Positions 52,785-63,424 of a stretch of DNA of 64,000 nucleotides are shown piece after piece. Source of the DNA: Saccharina japonica (Eukaryota; Sar; Phaeophyceae; Laminariales; Laminariaceae); NCBI GenBank assembly GCA_008828725.1, contig MEHQ01002427.1:310001-374000 (forward strand), read 5' to 3'. The notes below the pieces were generated by a model. The model searched no databases, had not been told where the DNA came from, and worked only from the letters and a program-made list of their open reading frames with translations. Both the position numbers and the translations under genes were made by a program. The first letter of the stretch is position 1, and the number at the start of each line of letters is the position of its first letter.

Positions 52785-55261
52785 ATGGGCGCGCTATGGT
52801 CGCGCTACGCCGCACCGGCCGCGCAACCCAATGGGCCGGGGCCTCACTTGTGCGCCTTGGGTGGCGCGTGGGGCGCCGGCGTGCCGGTCGAGAGCGGCGC
52901 ATATGCAAGCGCCCCGGACGCGGTGCTAAGCGGCGTCGAGGTGCGGCGAGCGTCGCGGGCGGGCGCGTGGGACGGCGGAAGCTCGCGCGCGGACGCGATG
53001 CCGGGACGGCGGCGTGCTTGGCTGTGTAGGTGGGGCGTGCATCCCGACAGCGGACCGCGCGGTCCCGGCTACGAAGTGCAATTTGGTGGTCCTCATGCGG
53101 TTTCCGACGCGCTCAACGCGGCCACAGCGCCGGACGGTCAGGATTGCGCGGTCTATCGCCGGGACGAGCTCGTGACGCCCGCACAGTTCGCACAGATACA
53201 CGACTGTACCGTGTGGCTGGTGTCCGGCAGCGTCACGCGCGGGCTGCGGCCTGCTGGATGTACGAACGCCTGGGGCGTGGTGCTCCACGAGTGTGCCGGA
53301 GGCGCTACGGCGCTGGTTCTGCGCGACGCAGCGACTGCACCGGCCTCGACCCCCGCGTGGTGCCAGGACAGCGGGGCGCAGCCCCTCCAAGTAGGAGCTG
53401 GCCTAGTTATGATGCGCGTGCTACACACGGGGGGCTGGAGCCTACGGGGACCTGGAGAAGACACGCAAGCGGTGCGGTCCGCGAGTGGCGAGCCTCCATG
53501 CGGGCCTGAGACGGACGGTGCCGCGGCATCGAATGCGGAGTGCGTAACGGTGCGAACAGGTCGCATGGTAGGGCGTCGCGCGACGCGCCTGACGGGCTGG
53601 GATTGGCTCCACGTATGGCAGGAAGGCCCGGAGTCGGCGCCCGCGCCGACTTCGATCCTAACGTGCGACGCCGGCCTGGGGCCGTTTGCCATGGATTTCG
53701 GAGGCGACGGCGACTGCCTCTTACGGTGCCTGGCGGCGGCCGTGTGGGGCGAAGGCACACGCGACGCCGCAAGCCGCATGCGGGACGTGCTGCTAGGCGC
53801 GCGTAGCGAACGACGCGGCGCGCCCGAAGCCGCAGCGAGCCTGGACGTAGGCGGCGCCGAGACCGTCGAGTTGTTCGTGGCAGGTTCCGCGCCACGGTGC
53901 ACATCTTCGAGAGCGGTGCGCTAGCTTCGAGCTGGCGTGGTGCAGACGCCGAGGGCGCGTGGGCGATATCGCTCCTCGTGCATGAGGGTCACTGGCGGCT
54001 GTTGATGCGCGAGCGAGCGTGCGAGAGCACGAATCGCGCTCACGACGCCGTTGCTCGGCCACTTGTGGCGCCCGCAGTGGGCGAATCGCGTGTGGAGCGG
54101 GTCGACACTGATCGGGACGCGCGCCCATCATGCGACATAGAGGAAGGGGTGCGCAGAGGCTGGTTGAGCCGCTGGGTGGACCATGGCCGCGACGGACCCC
54201 GCGGCGCGCACCGCGAGGTCCACTTCACGGGCCCCGCAGCGTTCTCAGACGCGCTTGCGGCATGCGACTCGCGCGATGGCGACGATTGCGCGTTGGCGCG
54301 GGCTAGCGGCACGCGTCGTGTGGATGATTTCGTCAGGGAGCGCAAGTGCACTCTCTGGATAGTCCAACGAAACGGTGAGGTCACCTGTTATCGGTCAACG
54401 GACGCGCCGCACTGGTGGAGTGTCACCATTCGCGTGTGCGCGGATGGGGGTGCAGCCCTCCAACTGTACGGCGGGCTGCCGCCGGACGAGGAAGACGTTT
54501 GGGCGGCGGGCGAAGCAGCGAGCGACGCACGCGGGCTGAAACGGGTCCGGACATACATCGAAGTGCCTGAACTAACACCTACGAGGCTGCTGCCAGCGGT
54601 GCCAGGCCCAGGCGCGGCGACAACGGCGGTGTTAGGCGTCGCCGCCGTAGGGCACGAAGATGCGGGCCCGCTAATATCGTGGGACTTGCGGCACCTGCGG
54701 AGGGGGCGCACGCAGGCGTGGGCCGGGGGGCAAGTGCCGCTGCGCGCTTGCGACGAACTCAGGGCTTCGGGCTACTGCTGGCGTCACGTGTGGGCGGAAA
54801 CGGATGCTCCTCCGACACTAGCCGGGCCCGGCAGCGGGAACCACCGGGAACGCCGGCGGCATGTACTGCATGTACTAACGCCCGGGGGTGCAAGGTATAA
54901 CGCACGCGAAACGGCCACTCGTCAAACCGCGACGCTGGAGGACTGCCTGGCATTGGCGTTGCATGGCGAGGCGCACGCGCGGGAGGCACGGTCGCCAGGC
55001 GCCGACGGCACGCCAGGCCTGAGCGACGGGGCCAGGCGCGCGGCACCCGGGACCACGAGCTTAGGCCGGACCGTGCTGGATGCCTTCTGCGCTCGGCGAG
55101 GGGCGCTAGTGCACGTCTATCGCGGCTCGGTCAAGAGTGCGACATACGGGCGCGCCTTGACGGAGCCGGGGCGCTCGCTAAAGTTAGTGTGGGCCGTAGG
55201 GACATGGGGTGTCCTAGTGGACAAGATGGGGTGTGTCGAGCCGGAGACGCCAGACAAGTAA
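52785..55261 (+). pseudogene. tandemly duplicated OTU-type cysteine protease gene, interrupted by one frameshift
   Basis: Two overlapping frames (to 53,924, and from 53,897) read as one protein if one base is missing near 53,883-53,885. The frame change falls inside an OTU domain. The motif GGDGDCLLRCLAAAVWG places the nucleophile Cys at 53,715. The second frame supplies LVHEGHWRLL with the catalytic His at 53,990, about 92 residues later, as in OTU deubiquitinases. Each half has a preceding module (WLCRWGVHPDSGPRG...SDALNA, and WLSRWVDHGRDGPRG...SDALAA). In the second half TLEDCLALALHG keeps Cys (54,944) but lacks the DGD residues, and the His position is Thr (55,202), so that copy looks catalytically dead. 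The gene is intronless and far more GC-rich than its surroundings. I start at 52,785 because the earlier ATG at 52,737 lies in repeat sequence. OTU enzymes cleave ubiquitin or similar chains; the substrate here is unknown. The break may be real decay or a sequencing error. Confidence 0.65.
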
Positions 55262-55306
55262 ACGCCCCGCCTGACCCACGCACCGTTAGCCGATCCGCAT
55301 TCTGCG

Positions 55307-55468
55307 ATGAGGCGCGCGTCTGAGACGCGCTCGCAGAAGGTATTGAAAGCCCGGCACAACCATGAAAATCGAAGGGCACTGGCGCGGGCGCTGGCGTGGG
55401 AACCGCGCCCCGAGGGCATGCCAGTAGTGTATGAGACGGCAACAGAGGCGAGGCACGCCGCCGTATAG
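55307..55468 (+). CDS. small basic ORF, 53 residues, in the OTU island
   Basis: An ATG-to-TAG frame starts 45 bases after the OTU gene's stop, on the same strand and with the same GC-rich codon use. It begins MRRASETRSQKVLKARHNH and is rich in Arg, Ala and His. It has no known domain. It could be a real small gene of the same island or a leftover 3' piece. GC-rich DNA favours chance open frames, so confidence is low. Confidence 0.35.
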   Translation: MRRASETRSQKVLKARHNHENRRALARALAWEPRPEGMPVVYETATEARHAAV

Positions 55469-55934
55469 GAGATGGGTGGCCTGTCAGGTAGTACGCCTTA
55501 ACAGGTTATCTACATGTGTTGAAACTCATTGGCTTAGGTTGCACCGCACTGTGATAAGTTGCACCGCATATTTGTGTAGCGTATATTTTTAGATACGTAC
55601 GAGTGTACGAGTACACGTCTTCTCGGTCGCTTATCGACCTCAGTTCTTCGTCCGCCTACCCTGAGATTGCGACGTGACTCGTCTACCTTTCCTTGGGTGG
55701 AACGACTAGCTCTACCTAGCGGCTCTACTGCATTGCCACGGGACGAGTGACCGCAGGTACATCATCAAGTTGGTTTATCGTGAGTGAAGTTAAGTGAAAG
55801 ACATCAAGCATTGTGCATTTGGTTCTCCTCTGTTAAAACTGCAGCTGTGGTATGATTCCCACACACGCAGACGCCTGTTATACTGTAGCACTTGGATCCG
55901 TCCTTGCTGGCTGCTTCACAAGGGTAACATACAG
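55469..55934. other. intergenic stretch at the right edge of the OTU island
   Basis: Base composition drops sharply after about 55,480. AGGTTGCACCGCA/AAGTTGCACCGCA words are duplicated near 55,535-55,570. No gene is supported. Confidence 0.5.
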
Positions 55935-57138
55935 GTCTATATATTACCGACATGGCCCAGATGAGGGGCCGCCGCCGGACGCGCATAGCGACACCGACCG
56001 CGACAACGCCATATTGTCAGATCGGGTGAGACACAGAGTATTTCCTTGCAGGTCTGTCTAGTTAGCATTCTTGGTGTTACTCACTGTCTCAAGGGACCAA
56101 GCGTAGGAAAGAAGCAGCTTTATTAATCCCAGAGCCTTGACGACATCTGGCCTGGAAGGAGTGCATTCCCCTTCCATTTCATGTAAAATCTCCCTTAAGT
56201 ACAAACGTCATCCTAATAATACAAAAACGGACCAATTTCCTATCCTGAGGTAATTACCGGCCTTCCAAGCCCGTACTGTCACACAAGGCTACCAGAAGCT
56301 GAGATGGCTGATTCCTCGCGACATCCAAGTAGGTTCCAAGGGTACCAGGCGCTGAAATGACTGAGTCCTCGCGAGTCCCAAGGGTACGTACCAAAAGCTG
56401 AAATGACTTAAAGTCTTCGGGAGTCATAAGGGTACGTACCAAAAGCTGAAATCACTAGAGTCTTCGCGCGCCCCGAGGATACCAAAATGTGATGAGGTGC
56501 TGTATGACAGGACTATCTATAGAATGGTGGTGATATACCAGTAGATCCAAAGCCTTGTGCCTTCCTAAGATTATTCTCGTGTACTGAAGTTTCCTTGGTA
56601 GATAAGGTGGGCAGTGATAGCTTCGACGCTTCGTAAGCCCATAGGAATGTTCTGAACATCACAATATTCCTTGAAGACGAGAGGACCCGTAGAATTAAGT
56701 TTTTGAATACCGCAGGATTGGTATTACCCGGTAGGTTAGGATCAGCGATAGTTGAGGAATAGTTAGGCACCAGAGGAAAGTTCCCTGGACACTCACAGCT
56801 ACCCGTCTAGCGGGCTAATAGTGAGAGCAGAGGGCTTTGAGTTGATATCTCGAAGCAAAGACCACCCCTCCTCTCACTCCTCTCCCAGCTCTCCTTTCCA
56901 GTCTCTGATCGTCAGAGGGTTAATAAAATACGAGAGGTCTCCTAAACAGAAGAGAAGCTGTGTTCCCAAGCCAGCAACGATAATCCCTGCATCCCTTCCA
57001 TCATACCTCGAGCATCACTACGAGAAGCTGGAACGACTGGCGCTCACTGCTGTCTCTGGTGCCCTGACGAACGTTGCAGAGTTGTACCAAAGAGGCGTTT
57101 TTTTCGGTCTTGGCAAAGCGCTACGCGTGTACTGGTAG
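55935..57138 (+). CDS. candidate two-exon gene fragment, unrecognised
   Basis: Exon 55,935-56,025 (acceptor ACATACAG, donor CGG/GTGAGA) encodes YYRHGPDEGPPPDAHSDTD. It joins in phase to 56,902-57,138 (acceptor TTTCCAG), which encodes SLIVRGLIKYERSPKQKR, LPSYLEHHYEKLERLAL and VAELYQRGVFFGLGK before TAG. The 0.9 kb intron holds a satellite block. The peptide looks like real helical protein, but I do not recognise the family and no start exon was found. It could also continue into the exons at 59,844 by using a GTGTAC donor after 57,126. Confidence 0.4.
56275..56475 (+). repeat. ~60-base satellite, right block
   Basis: About four units around GGTACCAxxxGCTGAAATGAC and GAGTCCTCGCGAG lie here, in the same orientation as the block at 52,245-52,378. 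Confidence 0.75.
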
Positions 57139-57149
57139 ACCTAGATGCT

Positions 57150-57350
57150 CTGAGGGGGGGGGGGGGTGTATTCATTAGCCGCATGTCATGCATGGCTGTA
57201 GTCGTATTTGACCATAGACCCTTGCATCTCTGCAATGCCGGGACGGAACATGTCGGGTTTTCACTGACCAGGCAGACATTGCTAGCACCAAGCGCAAAGT
57301 GCCCTGGGGTGTTCGGTGAGTCGCATGAAGGGTGAGCTGGGGTGGCAACC
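57150..57350 (+). repeat. G-tract repeat family copy
   Basis: After a run of about 14 G come CATGTCATGCATGGCTGTAG, AATGCCGGGACGGAACATG and CACCAAGCGCAAAG. This matches the units at 14,270-15,510. The copy is cut off near 57,350. Confidence 0.75.
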
Positions 57351-58424
57351 ACCAGTGATGGAAAGATCCCCCAGAGCTGCGCGCACTGGATGTATTGTGA
57401 AACCGATGACAATGGGAACGCTCTGTTTTGCATTCAAAAAAAATTCTAGATACCCGCTGGAATATTTCAGTACCGCTTGACATGGGCGCGATTCTTCAGG
57501 AGTAAAGTTTCAAACTTTGGCGCGGGAAGGGGGGGGGGGGACGGAAAAAAATATATATATCCTGGGGCGATATTGGTCAAGAAGATCAATCGGCTCGAGA
57601 AAAACTCAGCGAAATGTTTAACTTCCGAACGGCGAGATTCCGAATCCTCGGCAGACATCGATCAGCAAAACAAACTGCATCATGAAGTCTGAATGGAGCG
57701 CGCTCGTTAGGGGCTCCGAACCACCCTATATAGGGTCACAGTGTTTGTTCAAGGGCCGGTGATACTTCGAAGTATGTGGCGAGCGCTGGCCAGGCGTTTG
57801 ATATCTATATATTTGGCCCCTGGTGTGTAGAAAACCGACGACAAAAGTTGTCGATCCCTCTCGGATGGCAAAAAATAAACTATTTTCAAATTTTGGAGAA
57901 GAGCGTAGGACGCCGCCGGCAATCTCTCGCCCCCTAGATCTCGGATCCACCGGATATGTCCGAAGTCGTCATGTGCATTCATTGGCCTTGCCTGACACCA
58001 AGCAGGTTGGCCCTGGGTTAAGTCTGTGTCGAGATCGGAGGTCTATCGTCGCATGAGCTGATATATCAGCGTGTTGGCAATTTACAACCACAAGAAAAAA
58101 AACAATACGCCACCTGAAAAAAAATAACATCAAAAACTTTGTTTTCCCCCTTTTTTCCCGGATAATGGGCTGACCGCGCGAAGGCCGCGACGAACACTAC
58201 TGGCATGCCGGTGTGTTACTGGATGTGGGTATCACATCAAGTGTAAACAGCAAAACTGGGTTAGCGTTGTTCGCGTCTCTCTTAGCGCCACGATTCATGA
58301 TCGGCGATCGGCGTACATATGTATGCAGAGCCTTCACCCAACCGCTGTTGATGGGGTTGATACCTTCTCTTGCCGCCGGTGACTTTAACTTCGTCTAAGC
58401 TCCATTCGGGTGTATGTATGTATA
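57351..58424. other. intergenic stretch without a supported gene
   Basis: A G run at 57,527-57,541 and A runs at 58,091-58,122 are the only structure. Short frames on both strands have no recognised content. Confidence 0.45.
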
Positions 58425-59690
58425 TACAAGGGTTCCGCTCCGCGGGCGGCTGACGCCGCCCGCTACACTCGCGCAAAGAAAGGGGCAGAAGAGGCTCATG
58501 ATGTAGTGCAAGCACCGACTTGAAAATACCAAGAGGTTCATGGTGCAGCGAAGAAACGGCGGACTTGACATGCATGCGAAACATGCTCGGGATGCACACA
58601 TTTTAAGCTCCATGCTCCAGGACAACAAAGCTGTATGCTCGAAAGAGAAAGCACAGCAACACAGCTCACAGCACGGCGCTGCGCTGCCTGCTGTGGGTGG
58701 GATTCGTGCCTTTTTCGTAATCATGTGTGGTAGTACAGCAACAACAGCAGCAGTGCTTCGTACTTTGTATGTACTTGTAATATGAGAGAGAAAGCACAGC
58801 ACAGCACGGTCAAGTTGTGAAGTACGAAAAACAATTAAAAAATAGAAAGACGTACATACGTACGGGTATACATACTCGTACTCGTACTCGTACTCGAACA
58901 AAGAACAACGCGACAGGAGCGAGAAACAAGAACGAAAAAAACGGTCGGAAAAAAATAAATCATGTACATCTCGAATCACACACGAATACTCCAAAGGACA
59001 TATCGTGATTGCGCCGCTCAAAAAACGAAAAAGTTAAAACGACTGTCACGTTCTGTCACGCTCGATGCTACTCGCCCCCCCGCGATCACCTCGCCATCGA
59101 TTCGGTCCGGGTTGAGCTCTACTGCCTCTCTGCCCCAGTGAGCCCCGTGGCCCGCCTTGCGTGAAGCCCGGTGCTCACCGTGGCCCTCGTTCGCCCGCTC
59201 GAGCATGATGGTGTTCAAACCGCCTGGTTGTCTCTCTGTGAATAATATTTGGTTGAGAAATAGGCACCGCTTGAATATTCTTTTACATGAAGAAAATATC
59301 CTTATAATTTCGGACATAATGGATTCGCACCACCAGCAGCAACGCAGACAAAGCCCTTTCATGCTTCCCTCGTGTCTCGATGGACACACCACGCCTAGCC
59401 ACGAAAAAGGCGACCGCGCTCCTCCCACCCCCCCCTCTACTGGCCAGCGCCCTCCCCTACCCGCGATGGTGCCGGGCTCGCCCGCGCTGCCGTGCTCTCT
59501 GGGTACACGCACGAACCCAAAACCGAAAAATATAAAGGCTCTCGCCAACAAAAAATGATAGGAGACAAAGACAGAGGGAGGAAAGCTCCGGCAAGTAATC
59601 AGTAAATAGAAGGAGGCGGTATCGAAGTGGGAGCTCTGAGAGGCCAGGGATGGGCAATCCCTGAGGAAGACAAACGTAAGTGTGTCTATA
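58425..59690 (-). mobile_element. ~1.3 kb dispersed repeat, copy 3 (near complete)
   Basis: On the minus strand it runs from CAGGGATTGCCCATCCCTGG (about 59,655) to the terminal hairpin GCGGGCGGCTGACGCCGCCC (about 58,443). It has the GAGTAC array near 58,873-58,898. It carries the longest readable frame of the family, minus 59,737-59,018 (239 codons), but that frame is not kept in the other copies. Confidence 0.7.
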
Positions 59691-59843
59691 AATTGTGATA
59701 TCGGCGTGCACTCTGGAATTTTCCAAACAATTTTCAAATTCCGTTAAGACCCCTTTTTCCTATTGTATGCATCTCAATTTGCGATATATGTATCATATGC
59801 TATGTATGTATGTATGTATGTATGTATGTGTTTTGTCTCTCAG

Positions 59844-61002
59844 TTTGTGGCCACGCAAGTTTTCTCCCTCCACCTCGTACAGTATGATACGACAGACTTC
59901 AGGTACAGTACGCGACATGTGTTGGTTAAGAATTTGGGCGTTCAGAATTTCAGGCTTGAGCTTTTTCCAGAAATTAAGAATTTACAACAGTACGTATGTA
60001 AACGTTTGTGCTCAGCGAGAAACGCGACTCTGAATCCTATATAACAGTCTATGCTCAGCGTTGGCATCACAGTAAGCCGCGAGCCTTCGCCAACATATAT
60101 ATGAGATTCTTGACTGCCATCGCGTACTGTACTATGTGGATCCTTGCTGTGCTGTGACTACACAGACACAAGACACACGATTCTGGACACGAGTTAGCTC
60201 ATGTGAGAACACTAACACCTACCGTAATTTCACCAACATAGAGTACTACAGTAGCATCACACCACGTGTGGTGCTGTTAATAAAACAACCCCCCCCCCCC
60301 TCTCGGACGGGTTTCCAAGCTGATTGCCTCACACAGCGGGGACGCATACTGCGGTAGAGGTGCACCATATTACGAGTGTTGTTGAGAGGAGATAACGGTG
60401 CCATGTGAAGAACACAAGCCACAGGAGCGCACCTGGCAACCTGGCCGTGGCACTACTGCTGTACACGATGCACCTGTTCTGACACGGATGGCGTTTTTTT
60501 GTTTTTTGTTTTTTACATGATCGTGGTCGTTTGCAGAGGCAGCAGGCGGGTCCCTCTCTCGGTGAAGACAGTCCCATGACCGCCATCAGCGGAGGAGGAG
60601 TTGGATTGCTACCGTCCAAGGAAACAGTTGCGTCGAAAGGACTCGAAGCCAAGGTACTACACACACATACAAGCCTCTAGCCCATACGTACGTGCTATAA
60701 TACCACTGTTGTTGATGTCGTACGCCTGGAGCAGCTGGAAGCGCGCAGGTGGTGAGATCATGTACTCAGTAGTAGTATTCAATAAAGTATATACCAGAGG
60801 TACGGTGTTCAGTGCCTGGTACTATTCAGCACGAGAAATCGATGCTAGTGCAACTCCCAAGAGACGCGACTTTTCGGGTCTTCAGTACGCACCAGGTACA
60901 TCACCACAGCGGTAGGGGGGCAGGGAACCGTCCCGTACCCTACGTGCTTGTGCAACGGATGCCACAGGTGACCAACAGCCCTGGAGATGAGTTATTCACG
61001 AG

Positions 61003-61048
<46 letters not shown>

Positions 61049-61198
61049 GAGCAAACCCTGATTTATGAAAAGCCAATTGGAAGGCGTGTGTGGTCCCTCA
61101 GCCCTCAGGCGGACAGTGGCACGGGATCGAGCGCCCCCCTGGACTCTAGATGTAGCTCTTGTGATGACGCAGTACACTACCAGTACTGCTGCCCATGA
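59844..61198 (+). CDS. multi-exon gene, C-terminal part, unrecognised
   Basis: Phase-0 exons: 59,844-59,993 (acceptor TCTCTCAG, donor GTATGT), 60,537-60,653 (acceptor GTTTGCAG, donor GTACTA), 60,830-60,895 (donor GTACAT) and 60,968-61,198 (acceptor GCCACAG), ending TGA. The first encodes QVFSLHLVQYDTTDFRYS and LVKNLGVQNFRLELFPEI, which looks like beta-rich folded protein. The second gives SLGEDSPMTAISGGGVGLL. The last has a poly-Ala tract from GCT repeats, then LIYEKPIGRRVWSLSP and a Cys-containing tail. The intron 60,896-60,967 is only 72 bases, a multiple of three and open, so it may be retained without breaking the frame. I do not recognise the family. The first exon starts about 150 bases after the end of a dispersed repeat. 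Confidence 0.5.
61003..61047. repeat. CTG/GCT microsatellite, coding for poly-Ala
   Basis: About thirteen GCT units in a row are read as alanine in the gene frame. Confidence 0.85.
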
Positions 61199-62740
61199 GC
61201 TGGCTTCCGGAGGGGTCTACAAAAGCGCTATCTGTCGTGGCAACCCAACCTAGGGTACAGGGAGGTGGCCGACAAGAGACCGCATCTTCATCCGTTTTTG
61301 TAAAACTCTCAACGCACCATCACGTAACGGTCGGTTACCCGCGGAACTGCGAGTCCGTGCGGGATTGAACCTTGTGCTCTACACTTTCTATACGTAGTCA
61401 CCGCTGTGGTGCCCGTTGTTGTCGGGCTTGCAGCTCGACGGTTTTTATTCACTTCCAAATGTCTCTATGTTCGACGATCGGTTAACGCGTGTATCACCAT
61501 GCACGATTACGCGTATTCATGTGGTATGACGTGGCGAGTTTATTTGGCGCGACAAACGATTGACGGCATGGCATGTACATTGATTGTGTACTCGAGTCTT
61601 GCTCGGCTCGGGGTCTTTTACTCCCGGCATTTTTTTTTTTTTCTCCCGCGGCTAACGATTGACGGCGTGACATGTAAATCATTGTGTACTAAGGCAGTTG
61701 CTCAGCTCGGGTTCGCTCGGCAGCGTTTGTTTTTGCACGACGAACGTTTTACGAGATAGTACCCCGCTATTTTTTATGGCCCGGGCGCGAACCTAAATTT
61801 CGGCGCGACACGCCCAGGTGACGCTATTCTCGTGTGAAGAGAGTTGAGTTTGCACAAGAGTGCACTCGTTTTTCAGGGCTCTCGATTTTTCCAGGACGGG
61901 AAGGTTTCCAATAGCGAACAAGGCTTTTTCGGAAATATCTAGTCGTGAGAGAGCCCCTCCGAAAATTCAAGGTTTGACGTTTTGTGATAGCACCCTTGGC
62001 ATTGTCGAGAAAACGGGCGCTGAGATCGCACTCCTGTGCGAAGTGAACGCTCTTTACGCATTGACGCATGCTACGATAGAGGTGCACCATGTTTTTGCCT
62101 TCTAAGGGTGGTTACTTGAAAAACTCTACATCTCACCCCAAGCTGATCATTAAGGGAGGAAAGTAAAAGTGCTATCCGATTGAAAATTCCATGGCCGAAG
62201 CAAACAAGGAACAATATTGCAACAAAATAATGACAATAATGACAGTAATGACAATAATGACAATAATGATCAAAGTCCGCCCATTTTGGGTCAAGGAGCT
62301 TTACTAGGTCATTCAGAAATCACTTCAGCCAAAATAAGGTATACCTTCTCTATCGTAGCACGCGTCGCTTGTCAATGCAAACCGAAGGATAGTTTATGGC
62401 AGCCCTTTTGCCATCCAGGTGAATTGATTTCAACAAAAACAAAACGATACATCGATGCGTGCGGTAGTTTCACTCGTCCAGGGAGATCACAGCAGATATA
62501 TGTATATATAGCAGATAGTCATCGCCTGGGCTAACCCCAGCCTCGATCTAGATCCGTGTTCTTTATTTCCCTGGGCACCGGTGGCCGGATTGAGCGCTTT
62601 CTTTGCTCGTGGCACTTGGTTCACAACGTGCATGCGCATGGTGTACACGAGGGGGAAAAAAAGAGAGCACACAACAGGATTACTGTATACCAGGTATATA
62701 TGATCATTATGTTGCACGCGTGTCGCTTATGCACCTTGCG
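61199..62740. other. intergenic stretch with a ~110-base duplication
   Basis: The block at about 61,555-61,620 (CGATTGACGGCATGGCATGT) recurs at 61,655-61,720 (CGATTGACGGCGTGACATGT) with a T run between. A run of ATAATGACA units is at 62,226-62,268. A TACCAGGTATAT word is at 62,688. No gene is supported. Confidence 0.45.
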
Positions 62741-62754
62741 TCACAATTTGGACA

Positions 62755-63360
62755 CATCCCGCCTGGTGCTGCGGTAGGGGGGGTAGCCTGATTTTCACTA
62801 CCACGTTTACTCCACTCGGGCGAGTGGCTTTGTACTTCACTCAAAACTGGACGCAGAAATATGTGGTTGTCGCAGAGTAGCAAGCACACCATGGTGGTGC
62901 ATATCTCGACAACGTGAAGCGTCAAGACTTAATGATCCGCGAAGAAATATGGTGGTCACTCGGCGGAGTGGCTCTCATCCGGTGAAAATAATTGACTTAA
63001 AACCGACCCCCTACCGTAGCACCAGTCCCCGCCTGGTGCTGCGGTAGGGAGGGTACGATGCCATCGTTTTCACTATATCGCGTGTACGCCACAAGGGCGA
63101 GTGGCTTATTATGTACCTCACTCAAAATTGGACCTTTAAAACAATTTCGTTTTGCGCGGAATGATGAAACGATTTCCCGTGGCGGTGCATATCGTGAAAA
63201 TTGCGTTTGCGCGGAATGATAAAACGATTTCCCGTGGCAGTGCATATCGTGAAAATGTATTGCTTTGAAGCTTAAGACAGCAAAGCAACAAGGTGAGTCG
63301 CTCGACCGAGTGACTCTGAGCGGCCGAAAACGAATGACCTGAAAGCGACCCTTCCACCAT
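62755..63360. repeat. imperfect tandem repeats, ~275-base and 52-base units
   Basis: CGCCTGGTGCTGCGGTAGGG occurs at 62,759 and 63,030, each followed by a TTTTCACTA segment, GGGCGAGTGGCTT and CACTCAAAA(C/T)TGGA. Within the second unit GCGCGGAATGATxAAACGAT and CAGTGCATATCGTGAAAA words repeat with a 52-base period. Confidence 0.7.
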
Positions 63361-63424
63361 AGCACCAGTCTCCCTTATCCGAGCCGCCCGGGTTTGCTCC
63401 GTATAATCGTTCATATTTCGTGTT

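Noticed and set aside
53153..53902. 249-codon minus-strand frame within the OTU island
   Set aside because: It is antisense to the OTU domain, whose catalytic motifs and duplicated structure support the plus strand.
61330..61400. tRNA-like B-box word (GGTTCAATCCC on the minus strand)
   Set aside because: No matching A-box or closing acceptor stem could be drawn.
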